A stretch of 64,000 nt of DNA from Cepaea nemoralis. Taxonomy: Eukaryota > Mollusca > Gastropoda > Stylommatophora > Helicidae. The stretch's first letter is position 1. Every line of letters starts with the position of its first letter. A model generated the notes under the pieces. The model was not told the origin of the DNA. It ran no database searches and was given only the letters and a program-made list of their open reading frames with translations. Made by a program: the position numbers and the translations under genes. The stretch is taken from assembly GCA_014155875.1 (NCBI GenBank), contig JACEFZ010002112.1, positions 294,223 through 358,222 of the forward strand. Reading direction: 5' to 3'. Shown one piece after another: positions 18,067 through 28,227 of this stretch.

Positions 18067-18355
18067 CTAGATGGCGCGCTCTTTTTTCATAGCCTCTTTC
18101 ACCTCAATGAATTTCTCCAAGGGGTCGTCTACTGGCAAATCTCTTGTCAGAGCCACATAGCGCTCAGCTAGTTCACTATCACAAGTGTGGCACATATCGA
18201 ACGGTTGCTGTACTACCGTATTACAGATAGTGCACCCAAACACATTCCTACCCTTTTTAAGTAGTTGGAGGTGTTTTGTAGCAGAACTCGCCGCGGCACC
18301 TGCGATCGCACCGGATCGAGGCCCCTTCTTGCACAAGCCACTTACAATTCTTCAT
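18067..18355 (-). pseudogene. small Cys-rich family member, one-base frameshift
   Basis: The minus-strand ATG at 18353-18355 starts a frame with the family motif CKWL and Cys-rich spacing (C...C...FC) at residues 3-25. It then goes out of frame at a four-base A run (about 18273-18276). The second half, with the ribbon-like CTICNTVVQQPFDMCHTC block and an acidic helical tail, is in a neighbouring frame and runs to 18067. Together the halves match the order seen in the proteins at 5111 and 18775. Confidence 0.65.
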
Positions 18356-18670
18356 TTTAAGTTTGAGTCGCTAGTCTCTAATTCTGAACTCCGCTCTGGG
18401 CCGCGCAATTTTCTTAGCGAGAAAAAATTGCCGCGCGGCTCATAAAACTTGTCACGCAGAAACAAAACGATCACGCTTGCTCCGTTCAGTCACGCTACAT
18501 CCGGCGTGATCGTTTTAAGCGGAAGTGTGTTGACTGGCGCGCAAGTTTGGATTTATCCAGAGCGAAAAGGGTGCTGTGTATGTTGCAGAACCATACATCG
18601 TGCAGCCACCGATACATCGTTGCTCCACGGTTCACTATCCCAGTCAGCTTCAAATTGACAGGCAAGACAT
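18356..18670. promoter_or_regulatory. intergenic control-like region with hairpins and repeated TCACGC
   Basis: No gene is convincing here. It contains an imperfect GC/AT hairpin (18400-18439) and a perfect 13-bp inverted repeat AAAACGATCACGC (18464-18476) / GCGTGATCGTTTT (18504-18516). TCACGC occurs at 18452, 18471 and 18490, exactly 19 bp apart. These could be binding sites for an element-encoded protein or a replication or promoter region. Confidence 0.5.
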
Positions 18671-18886
18671 TCACCCGTTCTGCACATCCTCCTCAGCGAT
18701 TGTTTCCAAACAGTCTGGTGGAACTCCTAAGGACCTCCAACCCCAAGGTGTATGAATGATTATAGTTCCCCCACTTATTCTTCTGCCTTGGCGTCGGATG
18801 ATCCGGAGATGATAGTCGCAAAAGCGTCGTCTTGAGGGCTTTCCACAAAATGTTGTGGGACTCTTGAACCATTGGCATGTAGGCAT
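18671..18886 (-). CDS. small basic Cys-rich family member
   Basis: A 71-aa protein from ATG 18886. It starts MPTCQWFKS, then C..P...RFC.YH and an Arg-rich run (RIIRRQGRR), matching the first half of the Cys-rich family (C-x-W-[LF]-K ... C ... FC..H) but lacking the second CxxC pair. It overlaps the 3' end of the neighbouring gene (18775-19158) by 112 nt in another frame; either the overlap is real or that gene's tail is an out-of-frame extension. Short and basic: nucleic-acid binding is plausible. Confidence 0.55.
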   Translation of the reverse strand: MPTCQWFKSPTTFCGKPSRRRFCDYHLRIIRRQGRRISGGTIIIHTPWGWRSLGVPPDCLETIAEEDVQNG

Positions 18887-19158
18887 GTCTCTGAAACACA
18901 ATCCAGTTTCATACCTCTATATGGAAGCAGCTTGATCTTGGTCTTCCTCTCAAACTTCCAAATCATCCCATGGAAGACGTCTAGCGTACAACGCTCACAC
19001 ATCTCATAAGGGCGCTTAACCCCCCTCTCACAGAATATACACTCTTCTATGGTCACACCCCGCTTCGCCTGTATGTTGTGTCTTGAACAGAAAAGACCAG
19101 TGCATGGCCAGCCGCAGTGTAGTTCTGTGCCGAGTTTGAGCCACTCACAACCATTCAT
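18775..19158 (-). CDS. small Cys-rich family member, best-preserved right-end copy
   Basis: 127 aa. It opens MNGCEWLKLGTELHC, then PCTGLFCSRH, then the ribbon-like half EECIFCERGVKRPYEMCERC at about residues 38-57. Each block aligns by eye with the left-end protein at 5111-5389, in the same order. The last 40 residues are acidic and overlap the next gene, so the true end may be earlier. It is transcribed inward from the right TIR. The cysteine pattern suggests two small zinc sites. Confidence 0.7.
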   Translation of the reverse strand: MNGCEWLKLGTELHCGWPCTGLFCSRHNIQAKRGVTIEECIFCERGVKRPYEMCERCTLDVFHGMIWKFERKTKIKLLPYRGMKLDCVSETCLHANGSRVPQHFVESPQDDAFATIISGSSDAKAEE

Positions 19159-19190
19159 CTTGATATACCCTGGGAGGTTGTAGCTCTAAT

Positions 19191-19382
19191 TCACTTGCGG
19201 TGGTGCATTATAATACGACGACGTCCCCTGCGTGACTCTTCAAATCTTTGGTAGTTGCACCAAACCCCTGGGGGGTGGTAGTGGGTCCACTCTCCTTCAG
19301 CATTCCTCCAACAGTACATACGCTGTCGTGTTGGATTCGCTTTTAGCCACTGATGTGTGTCCATGGTGTGTACCTCATACAT
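19191..19382 (-). CDS. TIR-proximal small Trp/Cys/Arg-rich protein
   Basis: 63 aa from ATG 19382, or 57 aa from an internal ATG (19364). THQWLKANPTRQRMYCW resembles the start of the 18671 protein (TCQWFKS...RFC) with His in place of the first Cys, and both end with a basic run (here RRGRRRI). It is the first gene inside the right TIR. The motif CTTAGAGATATAGT abuts its ATG. Function unknown. Confidence 0.5.
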   Translation of the reverse strand: MYEVHTMDTHQWLKANPTRQRMYCWRNAEGEWTHYHPPGVWCNYQRFEESRRGRRRIIMHHRK

Positions 19383-19396
19383 ACTATATCTCTAAG
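19383..19396 (-). promoter_or_regulatory. CTTAGAGATATAGT motif at the right-end gene start
   Basis: Immediately upstream of the minus-strand ATG and just inside the TIR; near-identical to the site at 15558-15570. Confidence 0.4.
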
Positions 19397-19398
19397 TA

Positions 19399-19532
19399 GC
19401 GCTTCGGGAGGATGGCGCCCCGGGGCCTAGGGGGGTGGGGCCCCGGGGGGTTGGATCCCTAGGGGGCTGTTGTTTTGACGCTCGTGTGGTGCCACCGACC
19501 TTTTGGCCCCAAACCGCCATTGTACATCTACT
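19399..19532. repeat. Polinton right terminal inverted repeat
   Basis: Reverse complement of 4912-5044 with about four mismatches and one extra C. It ends CATCTACT, followed by CCACA, the target duplication. Confidence 0.92.
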
Positions 19533-20245
19533 CCACATATTATCTTTGCAGTATTTACAATGCTTGATTTGAATACCTCCCATTCTTCTTCCACTGTCTT
19601 TCTTTCTATAGGTAATTTTACACAGATTTCAGTTAGCTATTTTTCATAATTTTCCCTCACTGTCTCGTCTTTGAGATTTTTTAAGTTTACAGATTCGCAT
19701 GGCATATATTTTCCTGGTCTTTGCTTTCTTCTGCTGATGGTTCTTATTGTGGCAACGATTGCTTTGTAGTCTGTAATTTATACCAAAGTTTGGCACTGAC
19801 CTTGCATCTAAGATATTTCTCTTTCTGTTATTTCTTGTTAATATAAAATCAATTTGGCTTTTAGTATCTAGATCAGAGGTGGATAACATGAGGCCCGCGG
19901 GCCGCATGTGGCCAGCCGGGAGCTATGTTGCGGCCCGCGGAGTGAGAACCGACGATATGGTCGAAGCTGTAGCACGCTTGCTTGTTTACTTTAATTAACA
20001 AAACAAAACAAAAAAATAATTAGGTGCGTGGCCCGGCAGGAAATATTATTTCTGAAATTTGGCCCGCCTGCTGAAGAGGTTGACCACCCCTGATCTAGAT
20101 TGTTCCATTTATACCAGGTGTATATTTGCGAGTCTTTGTGTTTATAGAATGTATTAGATATATAGAGGTCGTGTTGGCTGCATAGCTCTATCAGTCTACT
20201 TCCGTTATCATTTCTTTCATTATGTTGGTCTCCAAATGCTCCAAG
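19533..20245 (-). pseudogene. LINE A endonuclease region, right of Polinton (interrupted by a MITE)
   Basis: Minus-strand reading gives the 3' part of an AP-endonuclease: NERNDNGSRLIELCSQHDLY, then ...YTWYKWNN (20100-20235), SQIDFILTRNNRKR (about 19790-19860), and a linker ending KIICG at the Polinton edge. A hAT MITE sits at 19874-20092. The N-terminal endonuclease is missing beyond about 20245. Confidence 0.75.
19874..20092. mobile_element. SPIN-like hAT MITE with exact 8-bp TSD
   Basis: It begins CAGAGGTGGATAACATGAGG and ends GGTTGACCACCCCTG, with GC-rich GGCCCGCGGGCC near the ends and an A-rich centre. ATCTAGAT flanks both sides (19866-19873 and 20093-20100). 219 bp, non-coding, inserted in LINE A. 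Confidence 0.9.
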
Positions 20246-20664
20246 ATGTTTTTCTGGCTGCAGGGCCAGGCGCAGTCAACATCTTGCACGGCCTTTCGCC
20301 AGTGCGAAAATAAGTGCATGCAGATCTTGGCTGCGCCAGACCAGGTTTTGTCCTGCTCACTTCGCCTATTAATATTAATCGTCATCTCTCTGATTCCAAT
20401 CCCCTAGTAGATAAATGTATACGGGGAACAAAAACAATTGCACACAATATCTATCAAATAGTACATAATACATAGCTAAAGTCACTACACAACACTGTGA
20501 TAGTTCGTGCAGAAAGCCCAGATGGCAACGTCGGTGTCGCTTTTCTCTTCCAATGGCCGCCTCAAACTGTTCCCAATCTACATATCTATCTCCAACGACA
20601 TACATGGAACACACTTCAGCTGCCAGAGCTCATGTTGAGCAACTGTCCGGTCTTTCTCCTGTTG
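20246..20664. repeat. non-coding dispersed repeat sequence
   Basis: No gene. 20560-20630 (TCTACATATC...CTCCAACGACATACATGGAACACACTTC) recurs near 26365-26410 and 37120-37160. The rest is unassigned. Confidence 0.5.
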
Positions 20665-20899
20665 GTAAAAACTAGGGCTGCAGAAGTTAACGATTTATTA
20701 ATCTATTAATCGTTAATTATTTTTAACGATTCATTTTTTTTTAACGATTAATCGAAAACTTTTCTTCTATCACTTATACAAATGAACGGGATGTCGAAAA
20801 ATTATCGGACATTTCAAACATAGTGCTGCAAACACAACCGAGTTGAACAATTGTACTGAGTCGCCATTGTGTAAGCTGCAGCAAGATGTTGTGACAAGA

Positions 20900-23800
20900 C
20901 CGCCGGGGCTTGGACTGGTTTGCAACGATAGATACTATCCCCAGCCTTTGCTCAAACCACCTCAATAGCACTCTACATCTACCAGGCCCCACACAAGCCG
21001 GGACAGCTGGACCTCCCCTCCCTCACCTAGGGTTCCCTACCCCAAGGGGGCTCGGACAAGACACCAGTCATATCACTGCACAAAGTCATAGCTAAGAGAA
21101 CAAAAATTTAATTCTGAACTAAGTCAACCACAACACAGAGAAGGATGGCTGAAAGCCAGACTAGAAGATACTATGTACAAGATCAGATATGCAGATGAGT
21201 ATTCTTCATCATGGAGGCGGACGATAGCTGCTGCGGTTGTCCAGTCGTGGTAGCGACTCACCCAGGCTCCTTCAGTGGACCGGAACTCCAAGGTCTGCTG
21301 CCTCGTCAAAGTTCCCTCTTCCCACAGAGAACCAATCACGGGATGATCAAGCGAAGTACCACTGCCTGACCGACACTGCACCGATGATCAAGGATCCTTC
21401 CTTGCTGTCGTACTATATCAACCGTCACACTCCTGATGAAGTCTGGGCCGACCCTAGCATATTAGCGGTCTCCCACTTGCAGAAAAAGTACATGTAGCAC
21501 CGTATCAAAATACACAAGAGCCTGGTCACTCTTCTATTTCATAAGTGACCCACACACTGATATGTCACCTACAACATGAGCGGTTGCTCCCCATGAACAC
21601 ATAACGTCACTGGCAAAGTCTATCAGGTGACTAAACACTTCACCTTATTTCCATGTCCTTGGACCAATAGATCTTCACACAGTCTCATGTAAATACCCTG
21701 ATCGATGGGTATCAATCACAACCTAGCATACACTGTCAACAGTTCACCACGTTGGAATGAGGTAGCTCACTACCTTAACAAACATGTCTCTCTGGTGTTC
21801 CCACCACTTAAGTAATAAATGTCTTAGGTCACTGGACCACGTGTTGGCTTCATAAAGGTAAACCAATGTAGAAACACTATTCAAGCATAAAATTATACAC
21901 GGTGTCCCATGACAACCCAGTCGGGTTGGAAACATAGCACACAGGCCAAGGTGAGCCTGTGCCTGTGATCACTTTGCTCAACTTGAAAGTTCACGACCTT
22001 GCAATCACCAAGGTTTACACTGAGTTTGAATGTCACCAGTGCTTCACTGGCTAGAATCACATGTCGTTGCAGTGTTGGATCCTCTCGGGATCGGATGACA
22101 CTCGTCGGACTCTTGGCGGAGGTCCTAACCTAGACCTACCGACATATTCAGCACTCAGTTCCTTCCAACATTGATCTCGCAGAATCAGAAGACCACTCCC
22201 AGTATGGCCTCAATCAACTTCTTGATAGGCACTGGAATGAGTGGGCCCATAGAGCTCATGGTGAAGCTCTCGAATCTCCTTAGGTATAGCAATAACAGAT
22301 CCTGAAACACGGAGAGGTTGGTGTGAGTACTCAACTACAACAAAGACTAACAGCATCTCCACCATGTCACCTGCCTCTCAGTTATTCCTCATGTATACCA
22401 ACATGAGTATGAAATCATCACATCATAGATCTACTAGTAATCATAATGTATAGGCATAATGATGTTAGAGAAAGCAATAACCCACCTGTTCAGTCAAGTA
22501 ACACTTCTGGGCTACAAATAACCCCTAGCACCAGAGTCGACTGTATGACTCTGTCAAAGCATCTTCCGCCTGGTGCCAGTCCAATCCGGTTTCATCTACC
22601 ATCATCAATCAACATATACACCTACTTCCCTTTCAGTGTAGTGATTACTTTATCGAGAAGGTGTCCAGCCGGACATCTCCTTCCTGACAGACTCATCAAT
22701 TCACCAATCCCTTAACCCATGGACTGATCAATTACACACATTAATAACTATATGCCCATAATAAATTATCCTCCTGATAATTCATTACTATAGTATTAAC
22801 TAAGGAGAACTCATGAATTGTTACACTTAAATAACAAATTCATATCACAGCCATAGTGTCAGTTCTGGGATCCCTGTCCCAGATCCTGAGTTGCCCTTTT
22901 ATTCACTGACTATCTTCCAGGTCAGTCATACCTGTGCCGGTCGAGCACAGCTGTGGTGGCCATCCACCATTACACTTTCCCACAGCTACTGTGGGTCCCG
23001 TGTACCTTGTCCCGTGACGAATTAAGTCACGTCATCCAATGTAGCAAGCATCCAGACTCTCCACTACCAAACTCTGGCTCCACCTTTTTTTTGGGGGGGG
23101 GGGGGATTATTCCCCTCATCTACTACTACTTCACGGCCGTACTTCCAGTACTCCATGCACCGAGTCAGGGTTCCAGAAGAGTAGAATATTAGAGACAGAA
23201 ACGGTTAGGTTCAAATCCTAGATTTATCTAGACACAACGGCCTCGAATTACGGAGTGCGGCATCACCCTCGATCGGGTATGTTCAACCATCGGATATGCA
23301 CGATCGCTTTGGGTCGGACCTGTAACCTAAAGGGTTGGGCGTACCGGCCTATCTCCCAGTCGGCTGCCTAGACAAACGTAAGATGGACCATGCACGGTCA
23401 TTCTAGCGGACGGACATGAAAACAAGCAGTAACAATAGTATCATAAATACTTCCTATCAACTGTTATCCTACCGATGTAACACCATTCTGCTTACGCGGA
23501 ATAACACTGCTATCTTTACACAGCAAATACACCACAGCCGATCTCACCTTGATTCCTTGAAAAATCACCACCACTGATAGAACAACTAAGTTACCATTCT
23601 AATGTCACGAAGCACATTACACCTCTATAATAATAAGATCTACCTTATTATTTACAGCGTCTAGCATATCGCTGTAGTGACTGACAAACTTCCTGCCTTG
23701 CATGCGTAATTAATAAACCAACCAATTAACTACTACACACTTTGTAAAGAACCGGGATCTCCCTAGCACAACGCAGTAATAATATACATATCACTGTCCC

Positions 23801-24440
23801 TGCCACTCATTTGTAAACAATCAGGTAACAAATATATCTATCTACACACATGGGATGTTCACCAGTCCTCGAAAGTACATAGTTCGGCCTATTTTATTTA
23901 CACACTTCTCGCTGTGGAATAAGGCTTGTTCCGTCAGGTAACACATTACGTCGCCGTTCGATAAAAGCTAATTATGTATGCAGACAACCAGCGTAAACTG
24001 TAACGCTACGCGACTACTCATTTCCGACGGCAATTAATTCGTTCGGCGAGGTCGGCACGGCATAAAGACAACCGTTAAACAATAGAATAAGTATTCAACT
24101 AACCTGTGATTTAACAATCACCAACTCGACTGCAGATGTCCGCTCTGGCCGCGCACATTGACATCAAAATTACAGCAGCCCTGTGGCTGTGATCTGTCTT
24201 ACGCTGAGGTCCGGCTGGCGACTGATCACGACTAACTCAGTGCGCCTTCAACTTGCCAACACGGGCCGCGTGAATTCCATGAACCATGGAGAAAACCAGA
24301 GTCACGATAAGTTCTACCAACCCGTGCTGCATGAAGCACTCGTGAACCTAGAGATCTCGACCACGTACGCACTTGGGGGAACATTCTAGATGTCTCTATA
24401 AATAACTAGTATAGCGCCGCCACGCACTACTTCAGATGGG
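20900..24440. other. long non-coding stretch inside the hAT element
   Basis: No coding signal on either strand. It includes a T/G homopolymer junction (23083-23104), an isolated B-box-like GGTTCAAATCC near 23210 and a TATAAATA near 24398. It could be an unrecognised insertion or a long intron/UTR. Confidence 0.4.
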
Positions 24441-24569
24441 AAATCCCCTATTAATTGATATTACATTCAAGGGAGACCAACGCATCGCCCTCCCTTCAAA
24501 GGGATATTATGCAGAGATCTGCCGATCTGTAGGCGTTTCGTCACAGATGTAACAACAAGATGAAAAAGT

Positions 24570-25330
24570 ATGTTTATTATGCTACAGAGTCTTCTACCGG
24601 TCAGAGAAGCATTAACTGTCTGCATGTTAAATAAAAAGAAGCAATGCAAAGGTCCAAAACTGTCAGATTCAGATTGGGAGAAGATTTCGAAACATGTCAA
24701 AGTTTTGGACTTATTCTGCCAGACCACGGTCCTGCTTGGCGGTCAATATTATGTTTCATGCAGCTGTGTATTGCCACTGCTATAATCATTGACAAAGCAT
24801 ATTACTGTACACGATGATGATCTGGGCTACATGGTGAAATTTAAGGCAGCATCTATTAATGACTTCAGTGAACGTGTAGCTAATATGACAAGTATTGAAA
24901 TACTGCAGACTGCAACAGCACTTGATCCACGCTACAAATACCTGAAGTGTTTGTCAAAAGATGCAACAGAACGAACTAGGTCACCTATTGAACAACAAAT
25001 AACAGTTAATGTTCATGATGAGCAGATGGAGACTGCTGCAACGAATGATACTGACATCGACAATGAAACTATATGTGAAGCAAATGAAGAGAGTATTAAG
25101 CTAATTGAGTCTGAAATGGAGAAGAAAGTTGCTGAAACGGTTGAGCCTTTACAATGGTGGAAACTTAATGAACATCGATATCCAAAATAGAAATTTCTTG
25201 CATACCGACTACCTCAGTTCCATGTGAACGATTGTTCAGCTCTGCTGGTTATATTGTTAATAAGACGCGCTCGTCACTTGAACCAGATACTGTCAACATA
25301 CTCGTCTGTTTGCATGGTTGGTTATTAGAT
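24570..25330 (+). pseudogene. hAT transposase C-terminal region with dimerisation domain
   Basis: Segments in successive frames match the C-terminal half of a hAT transposase: LSDSDWEKISKHVKVLDLF then TTVLLGGQYYV (24655-24760), NMTSIEILQTATALDPRYK (24880-24945), and the hAT dimerisation block TSVPCERLFSSAGYIVNKTR then EPDTVN (about 25210-25300). There are at least two frame breaks (near 24785 and after 25180), so it is not functional. It is similar to ZBED-type hAT transposases. Confidence 0.75.
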
Positions 25331-25846
25331 GACATATGAACAAGACAATCCAGTGTTATTTCGATTTTTGACAAATACGACTATACTGTGATTTTTGTGA
25401 CTATAAATGTTTTGCTTTAATCGAAATGAACGATTAGAGACTGCTGCAACGAATGATACTGACATCGACAATGAAACTATATGTGAAGCAAATGAAGAGA
25501 GTATTAAGCTAATTGAGTCTGAAATGGAGAAGAAAGTTGCTGAAACGGTTGAGCCTTTACAATGGTGGAAACTTAATGAACATCGATATCCAAAATAGAA
25601 ATTTCTTGCATACCGACTACCTCAGTTCCATGTGAACGATTGTTCAGCTCTGCTGGTTATATTGTTAATAAGACGCGCTCGTCACTTGAACCAGATACTG
25701 TCAACATACTCGTCTGTTTGCATGGTTGGTTATTAGATGACATATGAACAAGACAATCCAGTGTTATTTCGATTTTTGACAAATACGACTATACTGTGAT
25801 TTTTGTGACTATAAATGTTTTGCTTTAATCGAAATGAACGATTAAT
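25031..25846 (+). repeat. 408-bp tandem duplication of the hAT 3' end
   Basis: 25031-25438 and 25439-25846 are essentially identical, from GACTGCTGCAACG to TCGAAATGAACGATTA. The unit carries the end of the transposase frame, the dimerisation block and part of the subterminal palindrome. Confidence 0.9.
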
Positions 25847-25912
25847 TAATCGTTAATTTTTCACAAGTTAACTATTAAATTTTAATTAATCGGTCACAGC
25901 CCTAGTAAAAAC

Positions 25913-26960
25913 CCATCTTTATAAATGCCGTAATCCATTCAATTCTCACCACCGTGTCGTGTCGGCGATCTCCTGAGCAGCCGAAATTAGTCTTCTGATA
26001 CGAGGTCAGAATGAGTCGCCTGGAAGTTCCATGTGACTGTGAGTCAACAGCTGACGCATCACTTTCTGCACTTCTGTTGTCTATTAACAACAACTGCATG
26101 AGCTGTTCCATGGCCAGAAGCCTGCACCTCATAAAAGTGGAGTATGCAAACATACCACCCCTGAGTTAAAAGCTGCATACCAGACCTTACACAGCATCAT
26201 GGGAATATAATAGACATCCGGGCGTAACTTTCTGTCCGTGTACATATCCAAAATTCTATCCAGCACTGACGGTAGATTTCATCGCTACTGGAGTCACCAT
26301 TTACAACTATTGGGGCACGACAACACGTTGAGATGTAATCTGATATCTGTGCTATAAGCTGCTGTAAGGCTACATATCTACCTCCAACGAAATACACTTC
26401 AGCTGCCAGAGCTCTTTCAATGGTGAAATTGTCCATGTATGATGCCACTGTGTTGGCATCCACAAGGAATTCAGACGTATTACAACAGATGTTTCCTGCG
26501 TTACCCCGTGCTACTATGAAGCGCACAAACGTACTTAAGTGTTTCAGATGCAGCCTAAACCATATTGTCCTGTGTGGATGTGACGGCCTCAATGTAAGAG
26601 AGGTATCCTGTAAATCATCATGACAAGTGACATCATTCTCATCTGTCAAGAAATCAGGACAGCTTTCGTCCAGTCCGTGAACGCCACATTCACAAACTGA
26701 CACCCAGGACCAAAGCAAACCGGCTCACATGGTACACCAGAAGGGCAGCTTCCATTCTCATGGTTACAGATGCCATTTTAACAATGACATTGTAATTTGT
26801 AAGATACACCTACACCTTTATCCAAACCATTCATTGTTACGATCTTGGTGTGTTGCTGTCGGAAACATAACTCTCACAAGTAGATAGTTGAGCACCAAAC
26901 AAAGCAGTGCCGACAACAGTAATCTGGTTTAATTTATACCTTGAACTCTGTAGTACTGAA
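25913..26960. repeat. dispersed non-coding repeat, related copy at 38815-39290
   Basis: From about 26480 to 26960 the sequence closely matches 38815-39290 (e.g. ATTTCCTGCGTTACCCCG; GCACCAAACAAAGCAGTGCC), and a portion matches 36830-37230. The minus-strand open frame through it is shared between copies but is not recognised as a protein family. It leads directly into LINE RT sequence. Confidence 0.55.
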
Positions 26961-27445
26961 ATTTGCAGATGATGATGCTGGTATACAGACAGGGCAGAGA
27001 CAGGGCCAGTTTGGCGGAAGACTTACATGTGGCAGTGAACAGGATGGAAGAGTGGTGCAGGGACTCAGGGGTCGTTATGGACCCAGATAGGGCATCGGTT
27101 GTGTGGTGCTCGCTGGATGGCCGGATCATCAGGGCTGATGTCCCAGTTATTATGTTGAATGGGTGTTCTCTTAGTGGAGAGGGTAAATTTAAGTACTTGG
27201 GTATCACCTTCGACAGGTATATGTCTTATAAGGATCATGTGGAGGCTTTGGTGGTGAAGGCTGGTAGGGGACTTAATGCTTTGAGGGCGATGGCAGCAAC
27301 CGGGGTAGATCAGAGGATGCTTTACAGGCTCTTTCAGCGGTTAATAATTTCTGTGACTGAGTATGGTTTGGGGTTCCTGACAGTATCAATGTTGGAGCGC
27401 ATACAGAATGTTGCCAATCGGGTGGTCCTGGGGTGCACAGATGTC
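26940..27445 (+). pseudogene. LINE (RNase H-bearing, R1/I-like) RT fragment, copy 1
   Basis: Begins with the RT motif C region (KFADD then MMLVYR in shifted frames), then WCRDSGVVMDPDRASVVW, GKFKYLGITFDRYMSYKDHV and the thumb-like ISVTEYGLGFL. It breaks off at about 27445 into another LINE. A close copy is at 39290-39800. Confidence 0.7.
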
Positions 27446-27734
27446 TATAAACTGAGAACAGTAATTGAACGTTCTATAGATGTAAACAAAGATATACATT
27501 TTTGCTTTATTGACTACATAAAGTTATCTATAAAGTGAGACATATCGACATGATTAGGATGCTTGAAGATCTACAAATTGATGGGAAAGAACTTAGACTT
27601 GTAAGACACATATATTGGAAACAACAAGTTGCCATAAGAATTGATAATGAAGAAGGCCAATATCAGCCTATTAAGAGAGGTGTGAGACAGGGATGTGTAA
27701 TGTCTCCAGATCTGTTTTCCCTGTACAGTGAAAA
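27446..27734 (+). pseudogene. LINE B RT fragment, left of the Helitron
   Basis: RTVIERSIDVNKDIHFCFID then MIRMLEDLQIDGKELRLVRH and IKRGVRQGCVMSPDLFSLYS, the same family as 55225-56470. The frame is broken at about 27535. It continues at 30783 after the Helitron. Confidence 0.8.
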
Positions 27735-28227
27735 TCTATATCTATAAAACAAAGTGTATGTATATGTGTATGTATATATGTATGTATGTAAATATGTATG
27801 TCCTTTATTTGTTCGCGAACGGCCCATCCGATTGAGATGAAATTTTCTACACGCCTTCCTTTCATTCTAGAGCTGTCAACTGTCATAGTTTTTTTTTCTT
27901 CTTCCTCCTCCTCCCTCCTCCCCCTCCCAAAATACGTACGTAAATATATGATGATGATGATGAAAGAATCCCCGAACCAAAACGCTAGGGAAAGGGAAGA
28001 AAATGACGTGACTACACAGAATCGTCACACGGCATCATCATCATCAAGTGCCGTGCCGGCTGGCGTAGGCGTTCATGGCTCTCTGTAGATCTCAGTCTTT
28101 GTTTTTTTTAATCAACTCTGCTGCTGATATTCCTCCATGCCACGGCAATATCAATAACAATTCATCTTTCTATGTGTAAGGAAGTTATCTGCAGTCGTGT
28201 AGAAGGGAAGAACTAGACGAGTATGAA

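Larger units (their letters stand above)
4912..19532. mobile_element. complete Polinton/Maverick virus-like transposon
   Basis: The 14.6 kb element is bounded by inverted repeats beginning AGTAGATGTACAATGG at both ends. It is flanked by CCACA (4907-4911 and 19533-19537), or TCCACA if the terminal T is counted in the duplication. The gene set is diagnostic of the family: protein-primed polymerase B, RVE integrase, packaging ATPase, adenain-type protease, and double- and single-jelly-roll capsid proteins, plus accessory genes. It is more GC-rich than the AT-rich flanks. Integration into LINE A is precise. About eight lesions affect virion genes, whereas polymerase and integrase are open. Confidence 0.95.
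20673..25904 (+). mobile_element. 5.2 kb hAT element with exact 8-bp TSD
   Basis: Termini are TAGGGCTG... and ...CAGCCCTA, flanked by GTAAAAAC at 20665-20672 and 25905-25912. The subterminal regions hold many TTAACGATTAATCGTTAA-type palindromes. Only the C-terminal part of a transposase is recognisable (24570-25430). 20900-24440 is non-coding and may be a later insertion. Confidence 0.88.

Noticed and set aside
18449..18759. short plus-strand proteins between the Cys-rich genes
   Set aside because: They cover hairpins and inverted repeats and lack family support; the region is better read as regulatory.
23190..23230. isolated B-box-like GGTTCAAATCC
   Set aside because: No A box at the right distance and no repeat partner in the window.
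26197..26718. 173-aa minus-strand protein shared with the 38809 region
   Set aside because: Sharing is explained by a DNA repeat; the sequence has no recognisable domain and the frame is not kept over the full copies.
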